A stretch of DNA of 64,000 nt. It comes from Rugamonas brunnea. Lineage in GTDB: Bacteria; Pseudomonadota; Gammaproteobacteria; Burkholderiales; Burkholderiaceae_D. Made by a program: the position numbers and the translations under genes. Numbering within the stretch: the first letter of the stretch is position 1; every line of letters begins with the position of its first letter. The notes beneath the pieces were generated by a model. That model was not told the DNA's origin, did no database searches, and saw nothing but the letters and a program-made list of their open reading frames with translations. Of the stretch, positions 16,633-24,101 are shown piece by piece. Location: positions 186,001 through 250,000 of the forward strand of contig NZ_JACEZT010000009.1 of assembly GCF_014042345.1 (NCBI RefSeq), written 5' to 3'.

Positions 16633-17340
16633 ATGGACGCCGGCCAGCTCAAGGTGGGCGGCTTCACGCCGTTCACCGCCACCGACTACCCCGGCCACCT
16701 GGCCGCCGTGGTCTTCGTGCAGGGATGCGCGTGGCGTTGCGGTTACTGCCACAACCCGCATCTGCAATCGCGTCCCAAGCGCAGTCCGCTGGCCTGGTCC
16801 AGCGTGCTGAAGGTGCTGCAAAAGCGGGCCGGCCTGATCGACGGCGTCGTCTTCAGCGGCGGCGAGCCCACGACCGACCCGGCCCTGCCGGCGGCCGTGG
16901 ACGAAGTGCGCGCACTGGGATTCAAGGTAGGCCTGCACACGGCCTGCATCTACCCGGACCGGTTGCGCGAGCTGCTGCCCAAGCTGGACTGGGTGGGATT
17001 CGACGTCAAAGCCCCGTTCGACCGGTATGCGGCCGTGACGGGCGCGCCGGGCAGCGGCGTGGATGCGGAAGCGTGCGCGCGCGCGATCCTCGACAGCGGC
17101 ATCCCCTACGAATGCCGCACCACCGTCCATCCCACCCTGCTCAAGCCGGACGGCATCATCGCGCTGGCGTCCACCTTGGCGGACATGGGGGTGAAGAACT
17201 ACGTTCTACAGGAATTCCGGTCGCAAGGCTGCGGTGATGGCGCACTGAACGCCGGTGCGGTGGCAGGCTATCCCGGCCCGGCCATCGTCAGCGCCGTGTC
17301 GGACATGTTCCCCCACTTCACCATGCGGCGCAGCCACTGA
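16633..17340 (+). CDS. nrdG: Anaerobic ribonucleotide reductase activating protein
   Basis: A 235-residue radical-SAM activase that installs the glycyl radical on NrdD. The cluster motif is Cys32-x3-Cys36-x2-Cys39 in QGCAWRCGYCHNP, followed by the SAM-binding GGEP (SGGEPTTDPAL). It is longer than E. coli NrdG (about 154 residues) and belongs to the longer NrdG branch common in denitrifying Proteobacteria. It starts two bases after the small glycyl-radical gene, so nrdD, the small gene and nrdG form one unit. A large inverted repeat follows and may terminate transcription. Confidence 0.95.
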   Translation: MDAGQLKVGGFTPFTATDYPGHLAAVVFVQGCAWRCGYCHNPHLQSRPKRSPLAWSSVLKVLQKRAGLIDGVVFSGGEPTTDPALPAAVDEVRALGFKVGLHTACIYPDRLRELLPKLDWVGFDVKAPFDRYAAVTGAPGSGVDAEACARAILDSGIPYECRTTVHPTLLKPDGIIALASTLADMGVKNYVLQEFRSQGCGDGALNAGAVAGYPGPAIVSAVSDMFPHFTMRRSH

Positions 17341-17370
17341 GTTGGTCCGCCAAGTTGGCGCAAAAAGATA

Positions 17371-17440
17371 AACCGGGGTCAGGTCATACCATATCGCAAC
17401 TTACGCACAAGTTGCGATATGGCATGACCTGACCCCGGTT
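17371..17440. repeat. REP-like palindrome, copy 1
   Basis: A 70-base inverted repeat with 32-base arms (17371-17402 and 17409-17440), one mismatch and loop ACGCAC. The outer core AACCGGGGTCAGGTCAT recurs at 26376, so this is a dispersed family rather than a one-off. It lies between the convergent nrdG and ThDP-decarboxylase genes, where it could also stop transcription in both directions. Confidence 0.85.
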
Positions 17441-17454
17441 TTCGATTTTGCTGC

Positions 17455-19080
17455 TTACTGGCTTTGCAGGCGGCGCACGCCGTCCACGAAGCGCGCCAGC
17501 GTGGCTGACAGCGCGCCGCGCGGCAGCATCGCTTCGATCAGCTGGAATTTGCCGCGCGTGGCCAGGGCTTGCTGCAATGCTTGCTGCAATTGTTCGCGCG
17601 TTTCGGCGCGGTAGCCGTCGCCGCCCAGGGCCGGCGCGGCGTCCGCGAAGTGCCAGTCACTGAGGTCGTTGTAGCAGGCCGTGGGCTGGAATGTGCGCAG
17701 CATCTCCCAGCCGCAGTTGTTGAACACGATGACGATGGGGTCCCAGCCATAACGCTGGCAGTTGCCCAGTTCCCAGCCCGTCATCTGGAACGCGCCGTCG
17801 CCGACGAGGATGATGGGGCGTTCGCCGCTCGATGCCTGCAAACCCAGGCCGGCCGGCACCCCGTAGCCCATGGTGGCGTAGTAGCCGGGCGCCAGCAACG
17901 CCGTGTTTTCGATGTCGAGCGCCGTGAAGAAGCAGTCGCCGATGTCCGAGACGATGGGCATGCGGCCATGGCGGGCCATCAGGTCGTTCACGGCGCGGGC
18001 GATGTCCATCGGTTCGATACGCTCGCCGTCGGCCTTCAGTTCATGCGGATAGCGGGCCGTCTTGTGCTCGGGCGCTTGCGGCGCCAGCGATTGCGCGCTC
18101 TCCAGCAGGCCGTCCAGCAGCGCTTCCAGCGAAATGTCGGGATAGACATGGTAGCCCATCGACACCTGGCCGTCCAGCGCCAGGATACCGCGCCGCATAT
18201 CGATCTTGCGTTCGGAGACGCCGAAATTGGTGTCGGAGACCAGCACGCCCAGCATCAGCAGCGCGTCCGATTCCTCCACCGCCTGCGTGATGGCCGGATC
18301 GCCGGCCACGCCGAGGTAGGTGCCCAGCAGCGGCGCGTCCGTGTCGGCCAGCAGGCCGCGGCCCATGATGGTGGTAGCCACCGGCACGCGCAGCAGCTTG
18401 GCCAGCCGCGCCACCTTGTCTTCGACGCCGAATCGGCGAATTTCAATACCGACCAGCAGCACCGGATTACGCGCGCGCGCCAGCCGCGCCAGCAGTTCCT
18501 GTACGCAGGCGTGCAGCGCTTCCATGTCGTGCGCGGGCGCGGGCAGGCGCGGCACGGGCTCGCATGGCACGGCCACCATGTCGCGCGGCAGTTCGATGTA
18601 GACGGGCCGCGACTGCATCTGGCAGTTGCGCAGCACGCGGGCGATGTCCGCCGGCGCCGTCTCCGCGTTGTTCAGCACCACCTGGTCGCAGGTGATCTCG
18701 CGGAAGATCGCCAGCTGGGAGTCCAGCGTGCGGGTCTGGTGGTGCAGCAGGAAGCCGTTGCGGCGCTCATGCGCGGCCGGCGCGCCGGAGATCACCACCA
18801 TCGGCACCTTCTCCGCGTAGGACGAGGCGACGGCGTTGACCATGTTGAGCGCACCGGCGCCATAGGTGACCACGGCCACGCCCAGGCCACCGCCCTGGAA
18901 GCGGGCCGCCGCGTCGGCCGCGAAGCCGACGCCCGGTTCGTGGCTCAGCGTGTACAGCGGCAGCACTTGCGATTGTTCGAGCTGCTGGAAGAACGGCAGC
19001 ACGAAGTCGCCGGGCAGGCCGAATAGTTCGCGCGCGCCGTGCGCCTTGAGCGCATGCAGCAGGGATAAAGACAGGTTCAT
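17455..19080 (-). CDS. Thiamine-diphosphate decarboxylase (indolepyruvate/pyruvate decarboxylase-like)
   Basis: A 541-residue ThDP enzyme with N-terminal pyrimidine-binding, central and C-terminal cofactor-binding domains. The ThDP glutamate is Glu48 (LSHEPG), the His pair typical of the decarboxylase subgroup is His113-His114 (LLHHQT), and the Mg-binding motif is GDGAFQ..NN. These point to a non-oxidative 2-oxo acid decarboxylase such as indolepyruvate, phenylpyruvate or pyruvate decarboxylase; the substrate cannot be told from the sequence. The start at 19080 (MNLSLSLLHALKAHG) has GAGGAG upstream and overlaps the stop of the DGC gene by four bases, so they are coupled. It ends the minus-strand anaerobic operon and could dispose of reductant by making an aldehyde. 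Confidence 0.85.
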   Translation of the reverse strand: MNLSLSLLHALKAHGARELFGLPGDFVLPFFQQLEQSQVLPLYTLSHEPGVGFAADAAARFQGGGLGVAVVTYGAGALNMVNAVASSYAEKVPMVVISGAPAAHERRNGFLLHHQTRTLDSQLAIFREITCDQVVLNNAETAPADIARVLRNCQMQSRPVYIELPRDMVAVPCEPVPRLPAPAHDMEALHACVQELLARLARARNPVLLVGIEIRRFGVEDKVARLAKLLRVPVATTIMGRGLLADTDAPLLGTYLGVAGDPAITQAVEESDALLMLGVLVSDTNFGVSERKIDMRRGILALDGQVSMGYHVYPDISLEALLDGLLESAQSLAPQAPEHKTARYPHELKADGERIEPMDIARAVNDLMARHGRMPIVSDIGDCFFTALDIENTALLAPGYYATMGYGVPAGLGLQASSGERPIILVGDGAFQMTGWELGNCQRYGWDPIVIVFNNCGWEMLRTFQPTACYNDLSDWHFADAAPALGGDGYRAETREQLQQALQQALATRGKFQLIEAMLPRGALSATLARFVDGVRRLQSQ

Positions 19081-19496
19081 GGTGTGGTCTCCTCGGGTAG
19101 ATTTGATGGGGGCGCTGGAGGGGCCGATCGGGCGCCCTCCAGCAAGGCCTCGACCTCCGCGACGGCCTGGTCGGCCTGCGCGGGATCGAAATCGGCATGG
19201 AACCGTTTCTTGATACCCATGTGCTGCAGCAGCACATGGTGGGTGGGCACGACGGCGTGCCGTTCCAGGCAATTGCGGGTGCACGCCAGCGCGCAGCCGT
19301 CGATGGCGACGATGGTGCGGCCGGACTTGGCCAGCTTGACCAGCGACGGCACGTCGCCGCCCACGCCGGCGATGCATGACATTTCCGCCACGCCGCGCCG
19401 GTCCAGTTGCAGGGCCACCTGGTTGGCGGTCTGCGCGGCGCTGGAACAGCCGGAACACGAGTAGACCAGCGGCAGATCCTTGTGTTTTCCAGCCAT
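19077..19496 (-). CDS. DGC-domain putative zinc-binding protein
   Basis: A 139-residue cytoplasmic protein with the DGC-domain cysteines: YSCSGCSSAAQ near the N-terminus and the name-giving Asp-Gly-Cys in DGCALACTRNCLE. The family is annotated as putative zinc-binding and has no settled function. The Pro-rich C-terminal tail (APPAPPSNLPEETTP) overlaps the start of the ThDP decarboxylase through ATGA. It follows ubiT by 26 bases in the operon. The high Cys content could also hold an iron-sulfur cluster; that is speculation. Confidence 0.8.
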   Translation of the reverse strand: MAGKHKDLPLVYSCSGCSSAAQTANQVALQLDRRGVAEMSCIAGVGGDVPSLVKLAKSGRTIVAIDGCALACTRNCLERHAVVPTHHVLLQHMGIKKRFHADFDPAQADQAVAEVEALLEGARSAPPAPPSNLPEETTP

Positions 19497-19522
19497 CGCG
19501 GGTTCCTCCGTTCAGTGATGCA

Positions 19523-20023
19523 TCAGCCGCGCTTGGCGACGCCGGGTCTCAAGCCTTGCAGCCAGCGTTGCAGCGCCTGGCGCGCCAGATCCAGCATGGG
19601 CGCCTCGATCGCGTCGAGCGTGTTCTTGACCAGCAGGCCCAGTTCCGTGTCGCCTTCCATCGACAGACGGCGGCAGAAGAACAGCGTATCCGGGTCTTCC
19701 TCGCGGCGCGCCAGGGCCAGGAAGTCGCGCGCGCTGGCGGCGATCTCCAGATCCACCTGCGGCGCGCGGCGGCGTGCGGCGAAGCGCTCGCCCTGCCATT
19801 CGAAGTCGAACGACACGGAAGCGTCACGCACGGTGATGCGCAGGCTGCGCCCTTGCAGGCTGGCGCGCACGTCGGCTGGCAGGTGCTGGCGCAGCGTCAG
19901 ATTGAGGCCCGTGACAAACAGCAGCGAGCCGGGGAACGGCGGCAGCCGGCCGAAGAAGGCTGCCACGGGCGCCGGCAACGTCTGGCCGGTGCGTTTGATG
20001 GATGGATTTGCGGTCTGCATCAT
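19523..20023 (-). CDS. ubiT: UbiT, SCP2-domain ubiquinone accessory protein
   Basis: A 166-residue SCP2-type sterol-carrier domain protein (LPPFPGSLLFVTGLNLTLRQHL; ISMEGD-like segment LSMEGDTELGLLVKNTLDAIE). UbiT is the anaerobic counterpart of UbiJ and binds ubiquinone precursors in the O2-independent pathway. It overlaps the ubiV stop by four bases, and its neighbours ubiV and ubiU complete the known UbiUVT set, which makes the assignment firm. In this setting it would maintain ubiquinone as the electron donor to quinol NO reductase during denitrification. Confidence 0.94.
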   Translation of the reverse strand: MMQTANPSIKRTGQTLPAPVAAFFGRLPPFPGSLLFVTGLNLTLRQHLPADVRASLQGRSLRITVRDASVSFDFEWQGERFAARRRAPQVDLEIAASARDFLALARREEDPDTLFFCRRLSMEGDTELGLLVKNTLDAIEAPMLDLARQALQRWLQGLRPGVAKRG

Positions 20024-20922
20024 GCTGCCCTCCCTGCTTGTTGTTCAAGACCCGGTTTGCCGTACCAGTAGCCGTTGCACGCTTCGGCCGGCATCCAGTC
20101 GGCCAGCATGGCGTTGGCCGCCGCGCCGGACATGTCGCCACGGCGCACGGCGTCGAAGCTTTCGATCACGCGTTGCGTGTGCTGCGATTGCGGGCTGATA
20201 CGCACCACATCCACGCCCAGCTTGGCCATCTGGTCCAGTTCCTGGATCAGGTTGTAGACCAGCGCGGACTGGGTCTGGGTGCCGTTCAGGACGAGGAAAG
20301 GCGCGTCCTCGCGGGTTTGCATCAGCAGGCCGTCCGGATAGTCCAGGCAGCTGAAGCGGCAATCATCCTTGGGCAGGTTGCGGTTGCGCGCCGTGAAGCA
20401 GCGCGCCGAGAACGCCAGCGGCATGCGGCCGTAGGCGAAGATTTCCGTTTCCATACCACCCGGACGGCCCGCCTGCATCTGCTCCAGGCCTTCGCGGCCC
20501 ATTTCCAGCGGCATGACCCAGCGGCGCGCGCCCAGTTGGCCCATCAACTGCAGCGTGGGCGGGTTGTAGACGTTGACGTGCGGGCCAGCCACGAACGGGA
20601 TGCCGCCGGCCACCAGGTGCACGGCGCCCATGTCGTTCGCCTCCACGGCGAAGCGGCCATTGCCGGTCAGACGGCGCAGCGTCGTCACATCCGAGCCCGA
20701 TTCGAGCAGGGCCAGGGTGGACAGCACCACTTCCTTGCCGGCCGCCTGCAGCTTCTCGGCGATCTCCAGCCAGTCGGCCAGGCGCAGTTCATGGCGGCGC
20801 GAGCAGACGGCTTCGCCGAGGTAGACGATATCGACCGGCGAGGTGGCGATCTGCTCGTAGAACTTGATTACGGTGTCGCGGGGCCAGTAGTACAAAATGG
20901 GGCCCAGGGCGAGTTTCAACAT
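20020..20922 (-). CDS. ubiV: UbiV, O2-independent ubiquinone hydroxylation (U32 family)
   Basis: A 300-residue U32 peptidase-like protein that forms a complex with UbiU and hydroxylates ubiquinone precursors without oxygen. The four cluster ligands are visible at Cys40, Cys175, Cys188 and Cys192; the last three have the same 13 and 4 spacing as E. coli UbiV Cys180, Cys193 and Cys197. The protein is close to the family's usual length. It begins 17 bases after ubiU and overlaps ubiT by ATGA. Confidence 0.96.
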   Translation of the reverse strand: MLKLALGPILYYWPRDTVIKFYEQIATSPVDIVYLGEAVCSRRHELRLADWLEIAEKLQAAGKEVVLSTLALLESGSDVTTLRRLTGNGRFAVEANDMGAVHLVAGGIPFVAGPHVNVYNPPTLQLMGQLGARRWVMPLEMGREGLEQMQAGRPGGMETEIFAYGRMPLAFSARCFTARNRNLPKDDCRFSCLDYPDGLLMQTREDAPFLVLNGTQTQSALVYNLIQELDQMAKLGVDVVRISPQSQHTQRVIESFDAVRRGDMSGAAANAMLADWMPAEACNGYWYGKPGLEQQAGRAA

Positions 20923-20939
20923 GCTTGCTCCCTAAAAGA

Positions 20940-21983
20940 TTATTTCCACGACCGGTGGTACGCACCCAGCGTGTGCTGCTGGCCTTCCGCGACGCGGTTC
21001 AGTTCCGTCATCCAGTCCGGCTTGACGGAATAGCGGGCCGCGTTGTTTTTGGCCTGGTCGATGGCGTCGCGCCACACACGCGTGACCTGGGCCACGTAGG
21101 CGGGGCTGCGCTGGCGGCCTTCAATCTTCACCGCGCGCACGCCCATGTTGATCAGCTGCGGCAGCAGTTCCAGCGTATTCAGGCTGGTTGGTTCCTCGAC
21201 GGCGTAGTAGGTTTCGCCTTCCACGTTGAAGCGGCCCTTGCACAGCGTGGGGTAGCTGGCGTTCTCCTCCTCGTCGTAGCGGTCGATCAGCACCCCGTTC
21301 AGGCGCGATTCCAGGCCTTTCGGGCCTTGCTGCCAGCGCACGGCCTTGGCCGGCGAGCATACGCCGTGGGTGTTGGGCGATTCGCCGGTGGCGTAGGACG
21401 ACAGCGCGCAGCGGCCTTCCACCATCACGCACAGGCTGCCGAAACCGAAGACTTCGATTTCGACGCTCGTATTGGCGGCCACCGATTCCACCTGGGCCAG
21501 CGACAGCACGCGCGGCAGCACCGCGCGCTGCACGTTGAAGTGCTTTTGGTAGAAGTTGATCGCCTCGTAGTTGGTGGCCGAGCCCTGCACGGACAGGTGC
21601 AGGCGTAGGTCGGGGAAGTTCTCGGCCGCGTACTGCATCAGGCCCGGATCGGCCAGGATCACGGCGTCCACGCCGGCGCCGGCCGCGCGGTCGATGGCGG
21701 TGCGCCACAAGCCGCTGGTCGATGGCTGCGGATAGGTGTTCAGGGCCAGCAGCACCTTGCGCCCGCGGCTGTGCGCGTACTCGATGCCCTGGGCGATGGC
21801 CACGTCATCGAAATTGAGGCCGGCGAAATTGCGGGCGTTGGTGGCGTCGCGGAAGCCCAGGTAGACGCAATCGGCGCCGTTGTCGATGGCGGCCTTGAGC
21901 GCGGGCAGGCTACCGGCCGGGCAAACCAGTTCTATGCCGGCGAGGCTGTCCGCCGGACTGGAAGATACGGATAAATTACTCAT
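20940..21983 (-). CDS. ubiU: UbiU, O2-independent ubiquinone hydroxylation (U32 family)
   Basis: A U32-family protein of 347 residues from the start MSNLSVSSS at 21983 (a GTG at 22019 would add 12 residues; neither has a strong ribosome site). Cluster ligands Cys185, Cys192, Cys209 and Cys248 show spacings of 7, 17 and 39, identical to E. coli UbiU (169, 176, 193, 232). The N-terminal ELVCPAGSLPALKAAIDNGADCVYLG is typical. With UbiV it makes the 4Fe-4S heterodimer that uses prephenate-derived oxygen for ring hydroxylation. It follows the nitronate-monooxygenase-like gene by 76 bases; a TTGAT half-site lies near its start codon but is too close to act as a class II box. Confidence 0.96.
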   Translation of the reverse strand: MSNLSVSSSPADSLAGIELVCPAGSLPALKAAIDNGADCVYLGFRDATNARNFAGLNFDDVAIAQGIEYAHSRGRKVLLALNTYPQPSTSGLWRTAIDRAAGAGVDAVILADPGLMQYAAENFPDLRLHLSVQGSATNYEAINFYQKHFNVQRAVLPRVLSLAQVESVAANTSVEIEVFGFGSLCVMVEGRCALSSYATGESPNTHGVCSPAKAVRWQQGPKGLESRLNGVLIDRYDEEENASYPTLCKGRFNVEGETYYAVEEPTSLNTLELLPQLINMGVRAVKIEGRQRSPAYVAQVTRVWRDAIDQAKNNAARYSVKPDWMTELNRVAEGQQHTLGAYHRSWK

Positions 21984-22059
21984 GTGTGCGAGATCAAGGC
22001 TAGGGTGAACCGGCCGCACCCGCGGCGGCCGGCGGAAAAAGTGACGATGCGGGTAGCGT

Positions 22060-23223
22060 TCACGCGGCCAGCGGCGGCGGCTGCGTACCGTTCAGCATGT
22101 AGTCGATCAGTTCGCGCACGGGCCGCATGGCGGCGCCGAACGGCAAGGCTTCGCTGCCCCGGAAGAACAGGCCGCGCTTGCGGTCGCCCTCCAGCGCGAA
22201 GGCCAGCTGGGTGTCGATGCAGAACTGGCCGGCCCTGGCGTCGCCGTCGCGCCAGCCGCACTGCTGCAGGCATTCGATGCCCACCGTGCAGGGCTTGGGG
22301 CGCGCTTTCGACTGCAGCTTGGTTTCCTTGTCGAGATAGCGCATCAGCCAGGGCGTGCGCACGGCGCGCGCGGGCAGCCCGGCAGCGCTCATGAAGGTGA
22401 CGGTATCCTGCTCGCCCGCCTCCAGCAGCACGTCCTTGAACGTCTGGTGCGCGTCGCCCTCGGTGCTGACGGCGAACGGCGTGCCCAGTTGCACGGCGCT
22501 GGCACCCATGCCGATCAAGTCCTTGACCTGTTCATGCGAGTGGACGCCGCCGGCGGCGATCAGGGGAATGCGCTCGCGTTCCAGGCCCAGTTCGCGCAGC
22601 AGCGCATGCGCGCCTTCAAGCACGGTGGCGAAGCCAAAACGCGGGTCCTTCACGGCTTCCGTGCTGGGCGCGCCCAGGTGGCCGGCCGCGAAGCGGGGAT
22701 TTTCGATGACGATGGCGTCCGGCAGCCGGTTACGGCGCATCCATTTCTTGATCAGCAGCGCGATGCCGCGCGCGTCCGACAGCACCGGGATCAGGGCCAC
22801 GTTCGGGTGCTCGGACGTCAGTTCCGGCAGGTCCAGCGGCAAGCCCGCGCCAACCACCAACGCATCCGCGCCGCTGGCGCAGGACTGGCGTATCAGATCG
22901 GCGTACTGGCTGACAGCCCGCATCACGTTCACGGCGATCATGCCCTTGCCGCCGGCAAGCTCACGGGCCTTGCCGATTTCGCGGTCCAGCGCCGTCAGGT
23001 TGGCCGCTTCGATCAGGCCCTGGTCCTTGCTGCGGCCCGTGCGCTCCATCAAATCCGGGTGGTGGCGGCGCAGGTCCACACTGGCGATGGTGCCCATCGC
23101 GCCCTCGCGCGCGACGCTGCCGGCCAGGCGGTGCGCGGACACACCGACCCCCATGCCCCCCTGGACAATGGGGAGCAGCAGCTTGTCCCGAAGTTGGAAC
23201 TTGTTCAAAACAGTCAACAGCAT
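22060..23223 (-). CDS. Nitronate monooxygenase / NPD-family FMN protein
   Basis: A 387-residue TIM-barrel flavoprotein of the nitronate monooxygenase (2-nitropropane dioxygenase) family: LLPIVQGGMGVGVSAHRLAGSVAREG at the N-terminus, IPLIAAGGVHSHEQVKDLIGMGASAVQLGTPF for phosphate binding of FMN. The family also includes enoyl-ACP reductase FabK and other reductases. The C-terminal third has a Cys-containing extension (CTVGIECLQQCGW..CIDTQ) seen in a subset of NPD proteins. The start at 23223 follows AGGAAGG; the frame is open to 23268. It is the first gene after a perfect FNR-type box and heads the ubiUVT operon, so an oxygen-consuming role would be odd; a reductase or nitro-compound role is possible. 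Confidence 0.82.
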   Translation of the reverse strand: MLLTVLNKFQLRDKLLLPIVQGGMGVGVSAHRLAGSVAREGAMGTIASVDLRRHHPDLMERTGRSKDQGLIEAANLTALDREIGKARELAGGKGMIAVNVMRAVSQYADLIRQSCASGADALVVGAGLPLDLPELTSEHPNVALIPVLSDARGIALLIKKWMRRNRLPDAIVIENPRFAAGHLGAPSTEAVKDPRFGFATVLEGAHALLRELGLERERIPLIAAGGVHSHEQVKDLIGMGASAVQLGTPFAVSTEGDAHQTFKDVLLEAGEQDTVTFMSAAGLPARAVRTPWLMRYLDKETKLQSKARPKPCTVGIECLQQCGWRDGDARAGQFCIDTQLAFALEGDRKRGLFFRGSEALPFGAAMRPVRELIDYMLNGTQPPPLAA

Positions 23224-23279
23224 AAAAGGCCTTCCTGATTGCAAGCCCGAACTGTAACGCTCATGCATCGTTGGAATCC

Positions 23280-23293
23280 TTGATGTGTATCAA
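23280..23293. promoter_or_regulatory. Perfect FNR/Anr/Dnr box in a divergent promoter
   Basis: TTGAT-GTGT-ATCAA, centre 23286.5, exactly matches the FNR-family consensus. Candidate -10 elements lie on both sides: TACAGT (minus strand, 23251-23256) and GACAAT (plus strand, 23317-23322). Each places a start site about 42 bases from the box centre, so one box can act as a class II activator site in both directions. Confidence 0.88.
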
Positions 23294-23351
23294 AGATTTA
23301 CGGCTTGCCAGAATGTGACAATGCAATCCAATACTTCGCCAAGGAACAAAC

Positions 23352-23816
23352 ATGAGCAGCATCGGCACTTTTTTAGGACGCGACCACCAGCAATGTGACG
23401 ACCAGTACGCCCTGGCCGAGGCGCGCGTCGTAGGCAAGCAATGGGAACTGGCCGCCGGCGATTTCGCGACCTTCCGGGGCATGCTGGAGCACCATCTGGG
23501 CATGGAGGAGCAACTGATGTTCCCCGCACTGGAGCAGGCCATGGGCCACAGCGGCGGCCCCACCGCCGTGATGCGCGGCGAGCACGCCCACATGCGCGAC
23601 CTGGTGCAGGGCATGGCCGACGCCATCGTGGCCCAGGACGGCGAGGAGTTCTTCAACCATGCCGACACGCTGCGCATGCTGATGCGCCAACACAACCTCA
23701 AAGAGGAAGGCATCCTCTACCCGATGGCCGACCGATTCCTGGACGGCCAACTGCCCCAGCTGCTGGAACAGATGCGCGCCTTCGAGGCCGCCGCCGAACA
23801 AGGAGCACTACCATGA
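23352..23816 (+). CDS. Hemerythrin HHE-domain protein
   Basis: A 154-residue four-helix di-iron protein. Ligand candidates run in the expected order: His12, His47 or 48, Glu52, His78 or 80, His114 and Glu118 or 119 (FRGMLEHHLGMEEQLMFPAL; MRQHNLKEEGILYPMADRF). Such proteins bind oxygen or NO, or, like RIC/YtfE, help repair iron-sulfur clusters damaged by NO. Here it is the first plus-strand gene after the FNR box and overlaps the DUF2249 gene by ATGA. Association with nitric oxide stress is inferred from the neighbourhood. Confidence 0.9.
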   Translation: MSSIGTFLGRDHQQCDDQYALAEARVVGKQWELAAGDFATFRGMLEHHLGMEEQLMFPALEQAMGHSGGPTAVMRGEHAHMRDLVQGMADAIVAQDGEEFFNHADTLRMLMRQHNLKEEGILYPMADRFLDGQLPQLLEQMRAFEAAAEQGALP

Positions 23817-24064
23817 GCAACGCCGACGTGGAATGGATCGACCAGGACCTGGACGTGGGCGGCCTCGAACCGCCCGAACCGATGGTCCTGATACTGGAAG
23901 CACTGGACCGGCTGGAGGGCCGCCAGCGCCTGCGCGTGCTGATCGACCGCGAACCGCACCCGCTGTACCGGGTACTGGAGCGTAACGGTTACGCCCACAG
24001 CATCTCGACCCGTCCCGACTACCGTTTCGAACTGCTGATCTGGGATCCGCAGCAGGCCGGCTGA
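23813..24064 (+). CDS. DUF2249 domain protein (second copy)
   Basis: An 83-residue protein with a textbook DUF2249 domain: LDVGGLEPPEPMVLILEALD, LRVLIDREPHPLYRVLERNGY and FELLIWDP at the end. The start ATG at 23813 overlaps the hemerythrin stop (ATGA) and has AGGAG upstream, so it is translated with it. The coupling of DUF2249 to a hemerythrin is a recurrent arrangement in NO-related clusters, and another DUF2249 gene lies after norB in this window. Molecular function is unknown. Confidence 0.9.
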   Translation: MSNADVEWIDQDLDVGGLEPPEPMVLILEALDRLEGRQRLRVLIDREPHPLYRVLERNGYAHSISTRPDYRFELLIWDPQQAG

Positions 24065-24101
24065 ACCGACTGACTCTCCGCTACTGCGCACCACCGACAC
24101 C

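Noticed and set aside
21985..22001. TTGAT half-site before ubiU as a separate FNR promoter
   Set aside because: Only one half is present and it is within about 15 bases of the start codon; the operon is better explained by the perfect box at 23280.
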